From contig NZ_CP134779.1 of the NCBI RefSeq assembly GCF_031884435.1, forward strand, positions 3,224,001 to 3,288,000: DNA of 64,000 bases, given 5' to 3'. Made by a program: the position numbers and the translations under genes. The notes under the pieces were generated by a model that was not told the DNA's origin, made no database searches, and saw only the letters and a program-made list of their open reading frames with translations. Source of the stretch: Bosea sp. 685 (GTDB lineage: Bacteria > Pseudomonadota > Alphaproteobacteria > Rhizobiales > Beijerinckiaceae). How positions within the stretch are numbered: the first letter of the stretch is position 1; every line of letters begins with the position of its first letter. This document shows positions 45,391-53,419 of this stretch, in pieces.

Positions 45391-47108
45391 GCCGCCCTTT
45401 CCTCGGGGACGATCGACCGGGCGCGCAGGCTCGGCGCGGCGCCGATGCCAGATGGGATCGAGTCCAGGAGCGACACGGTATAGGGGTGCTGCGGGTTGTC
45501 GAAGATGTCGCTGACGGTCCCATGTTCGACGATGCGCCCGCGGTGCATCACCGAGACGGTGTGGGCGACTTGGCGCACCAGTGCGAGATCGTGGGAGACG
45601 AAGACATAGGTCAGGCCCAGGCCGGCCTGCAGCGAGAGCAGCACCTCGACGATATCGGCCTGGACGCTGACGTCGAGCGCGGAAGTCGGCTCGTCGAGCA
45701 CGATCACGTCCGGTTTGAGGACCAACGACCGGGCAATGGCGACGCGCTGCCTTTGCCCACCCGACAGGGCGTCCGGCTTGCGCGACAGGAGATGCTCGCC
45801 CAGTCCGACGCTGGCCAATGCCTCGCGGACCCGCTCCGTCCGCTCCTGGCGGGTTCCGATCCCGAAACGGTCGAGCGGCTCGCGTATCAGCGCCTCGACT
45901 TTCCAGGTCGGGTCGAGCGAGCTGAACGGGTTCTGGTAGACGAGCTGCAGGTGGCGGCGCATCGCGCGCAGCGCTTCATGCGAGCGGCCGCTGACCCGTT
46001 CGCCGGCGACCGAAATGCCGCCACTATCCGGCTCCTCCAGCCCCAGAAGCAGCCGGATCGTCGTGGTCTTGCCCGAGCCCGACTCGCCGACGAGCGCGTG
46101 GGAGGTGCCAGGCGCCACTGCGAAAGACACGCCATCGACGGCCGTGAGCACTTGACCATCAACCGTGAAGGTCTTGGTAACGTCGCTGACCTCGATCTTC
46201 GGCGCCTCCGCGGCGCTGGCCGCACCGCGACGGAAACCGATATCGCGTAGCTCGGCGTATCGATCCGGGTTGAGGGCCGGAACATCGGCGCGCAGCTTCC
46301 TCGCATAGGCCGAGGCGGGCGAAGAAAACACGGCCGCGGTGTTGCCGGCCTCCTGAACGAGCCCGTCCTTGAGCACCACCAGCGAGTTCGCCCGCTCCGC
46401 CGCGATCGCCAGGTCGTGGGTGATGAGGAGCAGGCTGATGTCGAGCTCTTGCTGCAGCCGCGAGAGCAGGTCGAGGATCCGCTTCTGGATGGTGACGTCG
46501 AGCGCCGATGTCGGCTCGTCGGCGACGAGCAGCAATGGGCGAGGCAGGACCGCCAGGCCGATCAGGACGCGTTGAAGCATGCCGCCGGACAGCTGGTGCG
46601 GATAGGAGTCGTAAACACGCTGCGGGTTGTCCAGCCCGACCTGGGCCAGCGTATCCAAGATGATCCCCTTGCGGACCGACGCGTTCGGCTCATCCAGAAG
46701 CGCAGCCGCCTCCTGGGCCTGGGCGCCGATCGTTCGGACCGGATTGAGCGCACTGGCGGGGTCCTGGGGAACGAATCCGGCGGCTCGGCCTCGCAGCGGC
46801 CGGAACCGACGCTCGGACAATGCCAGCACATCATGTCCGTCGAACCGGACGCTGCCGGCGGCGTGTCCTCCCTCGGGAAGGAGCCGCAGCACGGCGCGTG
46901 CGATGGTCGATTTGCCCGATCCGGACTCCCCGATGAGGGCGAGACTCTCGCCGCGCCCCAGCTCGAACCCGACATTCGTGACCACCTGGTGCGATCGATA
47001 GGATACCGACAGACCAGAGACCTGGAGCAATGGGGCCGGTCGCAGCGGCCTCGGTTCGGGGGTTTCGGCGCGAATGACGGAGCCGGTCAGTCGGTCTTGC
47101 GGAGCCAT
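45387..47108 (-). CDS. ABC transporter ATPase, fused DppD-DppF type (two ABC domains)
   Basis: A 573-residue protein with two nucleotide-binding domains in one chain. Domain 1 (about residues 25-260): Walker [16 protein letters not shown], signature [12 protein letters not shown], Walker [16 protein letters not shown]. Domain 2 (about 310-560): Walker [16 protein letters not shown], signature [15 protein letters not shown], Walker [15 protein letters not shown], and C-terminal [14 protein letters not shown]. Peptide-type transporters usually have two separate ATPases; the fusion is a known variant (YejF, GsiA). The ATG at 47108 overlaps the upstream permease by 22 bp. It could also energise the ATPase-less permease pair at 16-17.8 kb. 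Confidence 0.93.
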   Translation of the reverse strand: MAPQDRLTGSVIRAETPEPRPLRPAPLLQVSGLSVSYRSHQVVTNVGFELGRGESLALIGESGSGKSTIARAVLRLLPEGGHAAGSVRFDGHDVLALSERRFRPLRGRAAGFVPQDPASALNPVRTIGAQAQEAAALLDEPNASVRKGIILDTLAQVGLDNPQRVYDSYPHQLSGGMLQRVLIGLAVLPRPLLLVADEPTSALDVTIQKRILDLLSRLQQELDISLLLITHDLAIAAERANSLVVLKDGLVQEAGNTAAVFSSPASAYARKLRADVPALNPDRYAELRDIGFRRGAASAAEAPKIEVSDVTKTFTVDGQVLTAVDGVSFAVAPGTSHALVGESGSGKTTTIRLLLGLEEPDSGGISVAGERVSGRSHEALRAMRRHLQLVYQNPFSSLDPTWKVEALIREPLDRFGIGTRQERTERVREALASVGLGEHLLSRKPDALSGGQRQRVAIARSLVLKPDVIVLDEPTSALDVSVQADIVEVLLSLQAGLGLTYVFVSHDLALVRQVAHTVSVMHRGRIVEHGTVSDIFDNPQHPYTVSLLDSIPSGIGAAPSLRARSIVPEERAA

Positions 47109-47935
47109 CGGCTGATCCTGTTCACGGAGAGGACGGTCGCGATCGTGACGAAGGCGGGCGCGTACACCAGCCACGGCCATTTGAGGTAATCCTTGCCGAT
47201 CGAGATCAGCAGGCCCCAATCCGAGGCCGGCGGCGGGTCGCCGTAGCCGAGGAAGGCAAGGCTGGCGATCACCAGGATCGACAGGCCGAACTGCAGCACC
47301 GCGAGCGACAGCACCGAGCGCGAGGCGTTCGGCAGCACGTGCCGCAGCACGATGTGCCAACGCGAGCCGCCCGAGAGGAACGACGCCTCGACGAAGGTCG
47401 CCTGCCGGGTCTTGATCACCTCCGCGCGCATGACACGGGCGAAAACGGCCACCGCCGAGACGCCGGTCGCGATGGCCGCGTTAGTGGTGTCGAAGCCGAT
47501 CGCGGTGACGACGATGACGGCAAGCAGAAAGTGGGGGATCGCCAGCAGCACGTCGACAAAGCGGGCGAGCACGATATCGACCCAGCCGCCGAGGAAGCCG
47601 GCCAGCAGTCCGATGAGACCGCCGGCGACGACCCCTATGACGACGGCGATGAGCGCGCTCGTGACCGAGGACGCCGCTCCGTAGACGACCCGGGTGTAGA
47701 GGTCGCGCCCCAGTTGATCGGTACCGAACCAGTGCCTGGCGCTCGGGCCCAGCAGCTTCTCGGCGGGAACACCGATGGTCGGGTCATGGCTCGTGAACAG
47801 GTTTGGCACGAGCGACCAGGCGATCACGAGCGCGATGACCACGAAGGCGAGCGCCACGGTGGGTGGCATCCGCAACGCCGCCAGCCGGTTGACGGTTCCC
47901 AGACGTGAGGCGGAGACGGTGGAGGCGATCGTCAT
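47087..47935 (-). CDS. ABC transporter permease, DppC-like
   Basis: A 282-residue permease with the DppC segment HWFGTDQLGRDLYTRVVYGA after TM1, the loop TRQATFVEASFLSGGSRWHI, RHVLPNASRSVLSLAVLQFG, and LAFLGYGDPPPASDWGLLIS. Its ATG overlaps the DppB-like stop by 4 bp. It is the fifth gene of the operon. Confidence 0.93.
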   Translation of the reverse strand: MTIASTVSASRLGTVNRLAALRMPPTVALAFVVIALVIAWSLVPNLFTSHDPTIGVPAEKLLGPSARHWFGTDQLGRDLYTRVVYGAASSVTSALIAVVIGVVAGGLIGLLAGFLGGWVDIVLARFVDVLLAIPHFLLAVIVVTAIGFDTTNAAIATGVSAVAVFARVMRAEVIKTRQATFVEASFLSGGSRWHIVLRHVLPNASRSVLSLAVLQFGLSILVIASLAFLGYGDPPPASDWGLLISIGKDYLKWPWLVYAPAFVTIATVLSVNRISRWLRKTD

Positions 47936-48972
47936 GATGCCACCGCTTGGGAAACGCCGGAGCCTTCATCGGCGCTGGTCGGGCGGAATTTGGACGCGCC
48001 GAGGAGTTTCACGCGGGGATCGAGCAGCGGATAGACAAGATCGGCGGCGAGGTTGATCAGCACGAACACCACCGCAGTGAGCGAAACGATCGCCTGGAGG
48101 ACGGGAAGATCTTGGGTGCTCACCGATCGCTGCACGAGACTGCCGACGCCCGTGCGTCCGAAGACCGTTTCGGTGATCAGAGAGCCGCCGAGGAGCTCCC
48201 CCACTGTGAGCGCGAGGACGGTGACGACCGGCAGCGAGGACGGCTTGAGCAGGTGCTTGGTGAAGAGCCGCATCTGTCCGAGGCCGCGGCCGCGTGCGAC
48301 GGCCGCGTATTCCTGTCTCGACTCGTTGTCCAGGTTGGCGATCAGCACCTCCGCGATCTGCGCGGAGACCGGGATGCCGAGCGCGATCCCCGCGAAAACG
48401 GTGGCCCACAGGCTATTGGGCTCGAGCACTCGGAAAAGGCCGAGCTGGAAGCCGAAGGCATGAATTAGCACCAGCCCGATCACGAAGTTGGGCACCGATA
48501 GCGACAATGACGGCAGCCCCCGAAGCAAGCCTTGGCCGAACCGCTTGGGAACGAACTGCGTGCCGTAGGCGATCACCATCGCAAGCAGTAAAGCAACGAC
48601 GAGGCCCGTTCCGGCCAGGACCAGGGTCGAAGGGAGCACCTCGGCGATGAGCGTCGTCACCGGCCGGCTGGACCTCATCGATAGGCCCAGATCCCCGACC
48701 ACGAAATGCGACAGCGAGGTCCACAGCTGGATGATGATCGGCTTGTCCAGCCCCTGGGCTGCGATGATCTCCTGGATCTCGCTCTCGCTGAACCCGTTCT
48801 GGGGATCGCGCAGGACGCTGGTGATCGGGTCGCCCGGGAGGATGCTGACGACGACGAAGGTGAAGACGTAAGCCAGCAGGATCACGACGACGGCTTGGAT
48901 GAGGCGCTTTGCGGCATAGGACAGATATGGGTTGCCCCGGGCGGCCGGCGTCCTCGCTATACTTGGTTGCAC
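47932..48972 (-). CDS. ABC transporter permease, DppB-like
   Basis: A 346-residue permease. The first membrane segment is RLIQAVVVILLAYVFTFVVV, followed by SILPGDPITSVLRDPQNGFS. The EAA-type loop is EYAAVARGRGLGQMRLFTKH, and the C-terminal LAADLVYPLLDPRVKLLG is typical of DppB. It starts 6 bp after the binding-protein stop and overlaps the DppC-like start. Confidence 0.93.
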   Translation of the reverse strand: MQPSIARTPAARGNPYLSYAAKRLIQAVVVILLAYVFTFVVVSILPGDPITSVLRDPQNGFSESEIQEIIAAQGLDKPIIIQLWTSLSHFVVGDLGLSMRSSRPVTTLIAEVLPSTLVLAGTGLVVALLLAMVIAYGTQFVPKRFGQGLLRGLPSLSLSVPNFVIGLVLIHAFGFQLGLFRVLEPNSLWATVFAGIALGIPVSAQIAEVLIANLDNESRQEYAAVARGRGLGQMRLFTKHLLKPSSLPVVTVLALTVGELLGGSLITETVFGRTGVGSLVQRSVSTQDLPVLQAIVSLTAVVFVLINLAADLVYPLLDPRVKLLGASKFRPTSADEGSGVSQAVAS

Positions 48973-48978
48973 TGCGGC

Positions 48979-50631
48979 CTACTTTCGCTTCGTGGCCGTG
49001 TAGTAGCTGGCATAGGCGATGCCGTTATAGATCTCGCCCTTCAGCTTGGGGGACTGCACGTAGATGCGCTGGACGATCTGCGTCTTGGGGATGAAGTAGC
49101 CCTGCTCCAGGACGTATCTCTGCAATTCGTTGAGCAGCGGGTCGCGGATCTCGGTCGAGCCGGCGCTGGCGATCTTGTCGCGCAGTTCGTTCAGCGTCTT
49201 GTCGCTCTCTCCGAGCGCGAACCAGTTCTCACCGTTATTGGCATCCGTGAGGATGCTGGCCACCGTGCCCGCGTCGATGAAGCTGCGCGTCACCTCGTAT
49301 CCCGGGACGCCCGGGCCGCCGAACCTGACCTTTTCTCCATACGTCACGACGTCGTAAGCGCGGATGAAAACCTTCCAGCCGATCTTGGCGAGTTGCTGGG
49401 CGATCAGCTCGTCGACCGATTTCGACGTCGCGAGGTAAGGATTGGAATGCAGCGTCAGCGAAAGCTGCTTGCCGTCCTTCCTGCGGACGCCGTCCGAGCC
49501 TCTGACCCAACCCGCCTCGTCGAGGAGCTTTTCGGCCTTCCTGGGATCGTAAGCCAGCAGCTTGCTGTGGTCGGTCGCTCCGGGGACGTTGCTCTGGACG
49601 AAGGACGTCGCCAGCTTCCAATCGGGCGTGTAGACGGTATCGATGATTTCCTGGCGGTTGATGCCCGCCTGGAGGGCCTGGCGTACCTTGACGTCGTTAT
49701 AGGGCTCCAGCTTGGTGTTGATTGCCAAGCCGTTGACGAAACCGAGATAGCGTGGCGTCGCGACGGGGAATCCCGCGTTCTTGAGAGACTGGAGCTCCTG
49801 CGGCGAGGCGTTGTAGGCGACATCCGCCTGGCCGGACTGGACCGCGGCGACCCGCAGGGACGGCTCGGAAACCAGTTTGTAGGTGATCGTGTCGAGGAAT
49901 GCCGGCCCGGTATGGCCGACCGCCGGCGGCCCCCAATTATAGTCCTTCCGCTTGACCAGCTTGACGAAGTCGCCCTCCTTCCAGGACTGGACAAGATACG
50001 GGCCGCTGCCCGACGTCTTGCCAAGGTCGGCTTGCTCGGCGGCCGGCCTGGCGATTGTCTTCGGCGATACGAGGATCGAGCCGTGGTAGCCAAGCGTCGG
50101 GATGAAGCCGAGGGTCGGCGCCTTGAAGGAGACCTTCACCGTCGTGGCATCGACCGCAGCCGAGCGCTCATAGGTCTTCGGGAAGAGACCGATCGGGTTG
50201 ATGCCGTCCTGCCGGCGGCCGGCATACCAGATGTCGAGGTTGGCGACGACGGCCGACGCGTCGAGCGGAGTGCCGTCGGAGAAGGTCACCCCCGACTTGA
50301 GGCGAAGAATGAATTCGGTGGCCTGCTCGTTCTGCTCCCAGCTCTCCGCGAGCCATGGGCTGACCTTGCCGTCGGCGTCGACATAGACGAGCTTGTCGGT
50401 GACGTGGCCCCAGATATGGCCCTGGAAGCTCGAGATCGCGCTGTTGTTCGGGATCCAGGTATTGCCGAGCGAGTCGATCAGGAAGCTGATGTCGCCGCCA
50501 TTGCGTGGATCGCCGGCAGTCTGGGCGAGAGCCGTGACCGCCGTGGTCAACAGCGCGGCGGTCGCCACCGCGGGAACCGCCATCAAAAGACGACGCCGGG
50601 AAAGCGCCAACAGGGAAAGGCGTTCGGTCAT
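48979..50631 (-). CDS. ABC transporter substrate-binding protein, peptide/nickel family (SBP_bac_5)
   Basis: A 550-residue periplasmic protein. The signal peptide LSRRRLLMAVPAVATAALLT has a twin-arginine-like RRRLL core, so Tat export is possible; cleavage is probably after ALAQ. Family-5 regions are VSPWLAESWEQNEQATEF, LKSGVTFSDGTPLDASAVVA, SGSGPYLVQSWKEGDFVKLV and KVRQALQAGINRQEI. The ATG at 50631 overlaps the SfnB-like stop (ATGA). Three 21-bp tandem repeats lie 29 bp upstream, inside the end of the SfnB-like gene. Sitting among flavin monooxygenases, its ligand is likely a sulfonate-like or sulfur-containing compound rather than a peptide. Confidence 0.92.
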   Translation of the reverse strand: MTERLSLLALSRRRLLMAVPAVATAALLTTAVTALAQTAGDPRNGGDISFLIDSLGNTWIPNNSAISSFQGHIWGHVTDKLVYVDADGKVSPWLAESWEQNEQATEFILRLKSGVTFSDGTPLDASAVVANLDIWYAGRRQDGINPIGLFPKTYERSAAVDATTVKVSFKAPTLGFIPTLGYHGSILVSPKTIARPAAEQADLGKTSGSGPYLVQSWKEGDFVKLVKRKDYNWGPPAVGHTGPAFLDTITYKLVSEPSLRVAAVQSGQADVAYNASPQELQSLKNAGFPVATPRYLGFVNGLAINTKLEPYNDVKVRQALQAGINRQEIIDTVYTPDWKLATSFVQSNVPGATDHSKLLAYDPRKAEKLLDEAGWVRGSDGVRRKDGKQLSLTLHSNPYLATSKSVDELIAQQLAKIGWKVFIRAYDVVTYGEKVRFGGPGVPGYEVTRSFIDAGTVASILTDANNGENWFALGESDKTLNELRDKIASAGSTEIRDPLLNELQRYVLEQGYFIPKTQIVQRIYVQSPKLKGEIYNGIAYASYYTATKRK

Positions 50632-51956
50632 GAGGAGACCCTGACGGTTTGGGGTGCGTCTTGTTTGGGTGAAAGCAAGGCTTGTTTGGGTGAAACCAGG
50701 GCTTGTTGGGGTGAAAGCGAGGCCTGCCGGCTGCCGGCGATCTCGATGCCGCCCGGAACGCCCGCGATAGGCTCGCGCCCATTCCTCTCCGCCGCGGCGG
50801 ATGCTCCGGCCCGGGCGGAAAAGGCAGCCCGGCCGAGCAGCGAGACCACGGTATCCTCCTGCGGGGCGTGGACGAGGACCGACTGGATGTCGCGGAAATG
50901 CCGTTCCAGGCTGCCATCGGCGCTCAAGCCCGGATTCCCGAGCGCGGTCATCGCGATCTGCGTGGCTCGCAGCAATTGCCGTCCTGCCAGCAAGCGGGCG
51001 CGCATGAGCCTCTCTGGTTCGTCGGCGGCGTGATCGACCGCATCGAGAATGAGTTGGCGAGCGCCTCCGACCAGCAGATCGATCTCGCCGGCAAGCGCGA
51101 CAAAGCGCTCGGTGCGGGAAATCGGAAAGCCAAGATTGGTGGGGACACGGCCTTCGGCAAAGGCCAGGAAAGCCTCCTGCGCAGCCTCGGCAACACCGAG
51201 ATAGATCGCCGTAAGGATCAACGCGCCTTGCGCATGAGCGCGATTGTCCTGCTCGGCGATATCAGTTCCCGTCAGGCCGATGACGTCGTCGCGACCGACC
51301 TCCACCTCGTTGAATTCGACGTCATGTGAGGCAGACGCCCGCATGCCGAGGCTTTTCCAGTTCTCGATGACGCGGATTCCCGGCGCGCCGGCAGGGACGA
51401 CGAACGTTCCAACCCGCTGCGGCTGTTCGTCCGTGCTCGCCCAGACGAGAAAATAGGAGAGCCCCTGGGAGCCGGTGACGAAGCGCTTTCTGCCGCTGAT
51501 CGACCAGCCGCGGGCGGTACGGCGTGCGCGTGTCTGCGGCAGGCCGCCGCGCGCCGGCGAACCGAGCTCAGGCTCTCCCCGCGCGGCATTAAGGAGGATG
51601 GGCTTTTCCTTCGCCTCGGCCAGCACGCGGAGATAAAGCGCTTCCGGCCAATTGCCGCGCTGAGCCTGATTCCGATGTGTGTTCAGCGTCATCAGGCTGA
51701 TGAGTGCGACAGATGGATCGCCGCGGCCGAGCGCGGCCACGATGCGGACCAGCTCCCCGACGCCGATGTCGCGTCCGCCGTATCGGGAGGCGACCGACAA
51801 TTCCAGCAATCCGGCGTCATGAACCGCCTGGACGCCTTCCCAGGGAAAGGCGTAGGCGGCATCCGCGGCAGGCGCCGCGGCGGCGAGCCGTTCGACCACG
51901 CCGGCGAGATCGATACCGGCAACGCGCAACGCGGCCCGGTCGTGGTGATCAGGCAT
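50628..51956 (-). CDS. Acyl-CoA-dehydrogenase-fold flavoprotein, SfnB-like
   Basis: A 442-residue acyl-CoA dehydrogenase-fold protein. It contains LSVASRYGGRDIGVGELVRI, GDPSVALISLMTLNTHRNQA, ISGRKRFVTGSQGLSYFLVW, NWKSLGMRASASHDVEF and ERHFRDIQSVLVHAPQEDTV. The His-Ala-Pro-Gln-Glu-Asp end matches the SfnB/DszC branch. The last 30 or so residues are a low-complexity tail built from three 7-residue repeats (QALxSPK), which are not part of the fold. The ATG at 51956 overlaps the SsuD-like stop by 8 bp. It probably works with the LLM monooxygenases on the imported compound. Confidence 0.85.
   Translation of the reverse strand: MPDHHDRAALRVAGIDLAGVVERLAAAAPAADAAYAFPWEGVQAVHDAGLLELSVASRYGGRDIGVGELVRIVAALGRGDPSVALISLMTLNTHRNQAQRGNWPEALYLRVLAEAKEKPILLNAARGEPELGSPARGGLPQTRARRTARGWSISGRKRFVTGSQGLSYFLVWASTDEQPQRVGTFVVPAGAPGIRVIENWKSLGMRASASHDVEFNEVEVGRDDVIGLTGTDIAEQDNRAHAQGALILTAIYLGVAEAAQEAFLAFAEGRVPTNLGFPISRTERFVALAGEIDLLVGGARQLILDAVDHAADEPERLMRARLLAGRQLLRATQIAMTALGNPGLSADGSLERHFRDIQSVLVHAPQEDTVVSLLGRAAFSARAGASAAAERNGREPIAGVPGGIEIAGSRQASLSPQQALVSPKQALLSPKQDAPQTVRVSS
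50660..50722. repeat. Three 21-bp tandem repeats at the SfnB-like / binding-protein junction
   Basis: Units of the form CTTGTTTGGGTGAAAGCAAGG occur three times with 2-5 differences. Being 7 codons long, they stay in frame and add the C-terminal heptads QASLSPQ, QALVSPK and QALLSPK to the SfnB-like protein. Confidence 0.85.
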
Positions 51957-53079
51957 AAGCACGCTCTCCGACGCCACGGCGATCGAGCTCGGCCCTGACG
52001 AGCGGCAGCACATAGCGGCCGTAATCGATGGCATCGTTGAGATTGTCGTAGCCGCGGATCGAGATCAGGTCCGCGCCGAGATCGACGTAGTCCAGAATGG
52101 AGTCCGCGATCGTCTGAGGTGAACCGACCAGCGCGGTGGACGCGCCGCGCGCATTGGTGGCCGTCACCGTCGGATACCACAGCGCCCGATCCTGCACCTC
52201 GCCGCGCGCGGCGATTTCGAGAAGACGCTGGGAGCCGACATTCTGTGGCGCACCATTGGACAGCGGCCGCGTCGGCGAGCCTTTGGCATAATTGGCCTTG
52301 AGCTTCTCCAGCACCCGGTGCGCCTTCGCCCAGGCGAGATCGTCGGTTTCGGCGATGATCGGCCGGAAGGTCACCCATATGCGCGGGCGGTCCTTGCGAC
52401 CCGCTTTCGCCGCTTCCGCGTAGACGCGATCGATCTGCTCCTTCGTTTCCTTGAGCGGCTCACCCCAGAGACCGAAGATGTCGGCGAGCGAGCCACCCAC
52501 CCGGTACGCCTCGTCGGATGATCCGCCGACCGAAATCGGAATGGTTCCGTTCAAGGGCAGAACCGCGTTGCTGAAGCCCTTGAACTGGTAATATTTCCCG
52601 TCGAAGTCGAAGGGCTCGGACGATTGCCAGGCCCGCCGCAAAATGCGGATGTATTCCTCGGTTCGCTCGTAGCGCTCTTCCTTGGTCAGGAAGTCCCCCT
52701 CGCGCGCCTGCTCGGCGGCATCCCCTCCGGCGATGAAGTGAACGACGACACGGCCGCCGCTCAGCTGGTCCAGCGTGGCAAGGGCCTTGGCCGCGACGGT
52801 GGGATAAACCGTGTTCGGACGAAGGGCGACGATCGGTCGAATGGATTTCGTGTGGGCGATGACGGTCGCCGCCAGCGTGAACGGATCGAACGAGGAGGAG
52901 TGATAAGGCAGCAAGGTGTAGTTGAAGCCCGCATCATCCAGCGTCTGCGCGTAGCGCTTGAAATAGGCGGGATCGATGGGTGCGCCGGGTTTCGGGTCGA
53001 GATCGGTCGAGTCGTTTGCAAAGCTGAGACTGATGAATTCCACGGTCACGATTACGGCCCTGTTCGCCAAAGGGATCAT
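51949..53079 (-). CDS. LLM-class FMNH2-dependent monooxygenase, SsuD-like (alkanesulfonate monooxygenase family)
   Basis: A 376-residue TIM-barrel monooxygenase. It shows VEFISLSFANDSTDLDPKPG, IRPIVALRPNTVYPTVAAKA, LSGGRVVVHFIAGGDAAEQA and RYERTEEYIRILRRAWQSSE with FDFDGKYYQFKG, all features of the SsuD/alkanesulfonate group. It is the first gene of the operon. The ATG at 53079 lacks a clear ribosome binding site, and GTG codons at 53046 and 53040 are alternative starts. No FMN reductase (SsuE) gene is nearby. Sulfonate or other organosulfur oxidation is the best reading. Confidence 0.88.
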   Translation of the reverse strand: MIPLANRAVIVTVEFISLSFANDSTDLDPKPGAPIDPAYFKRYAQTLDDAGFNYTLLPYHSSSFDPFTLAATVIAHTKSIRPIVALRPNTVYPTVAAKALATLDQLSGGRVVVHFIAGGDAAEQAREGDFLTKEERYERTEEYIRILRRAWQSSEPFDFDGKYYQFKGFSNAVLPLNGTIPISVGGSSDEAYRVGGSLADIFGLWGEPLKETKEQIDRVYAEAAKAGRKDRPRIWVTFRPIIAETDDLAWAKAHRVLEKLKANYAKGSPTRPLSNGAPQNVGSQRLLEIAARGEVQDRALWYPTVTATNARGASTALVGSPQTIADSILDYVDLGADLISIRGYDNLNDAIDYGRYVLPLVRAELDRRGVGERAYA

Positions 53080-53419
53080 GACGAACAGGCTAGGGAGATT
53101 GCTCGATACGAGGAAGACTAGTTGTTCTTTTTTCTAGTAGAATTATGGATTATTTTGTCCAATTTTCGCGCCGGGCGACCTGACTTTTCCGTTATCCGAA
53201 ATGCCGGTTGAAAACCTGCCGAGGGGATCCACGCCGCTTGATGGATTGCGCGTGGTCGGTCAGTTCCGGTTCAACGCGCCGGGCGAGGAAACGAACCTCG
53301 TCCGCGCCTTCCCCGGCGCGTTGCCGGGCGTGTCCTGATGCTTGCGCGGGCCCGAAGCTGCCGCGATGGCGATGCCGAGGCGCGCGAAGCCGGCCGCAGG
53401 ATGGCGGGCGGCAGCCCCC
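53080..53419. promoter_or_regulatory. Promoter region of the organosulfur-type operon
   Basis: No gene seen. Around 53110-53160 the sequence drops to high A/T with the symmetric ACTAG TTGTTCTTTTTT CTAGT, the likely promoter or operator of the minus-strand operon starting at 53079. The rest, to 53419, is GC-rich and featureless up to the end of the next binding-protein gene. Confidence 0.5.

Noticed and set aside
50660..50722. Possible CRISPR-like or phase-variation array
   Set aside because: The units are contiguous without spacers, number only three, and are in frame at the end of a gene. There are no cas genes in the window.
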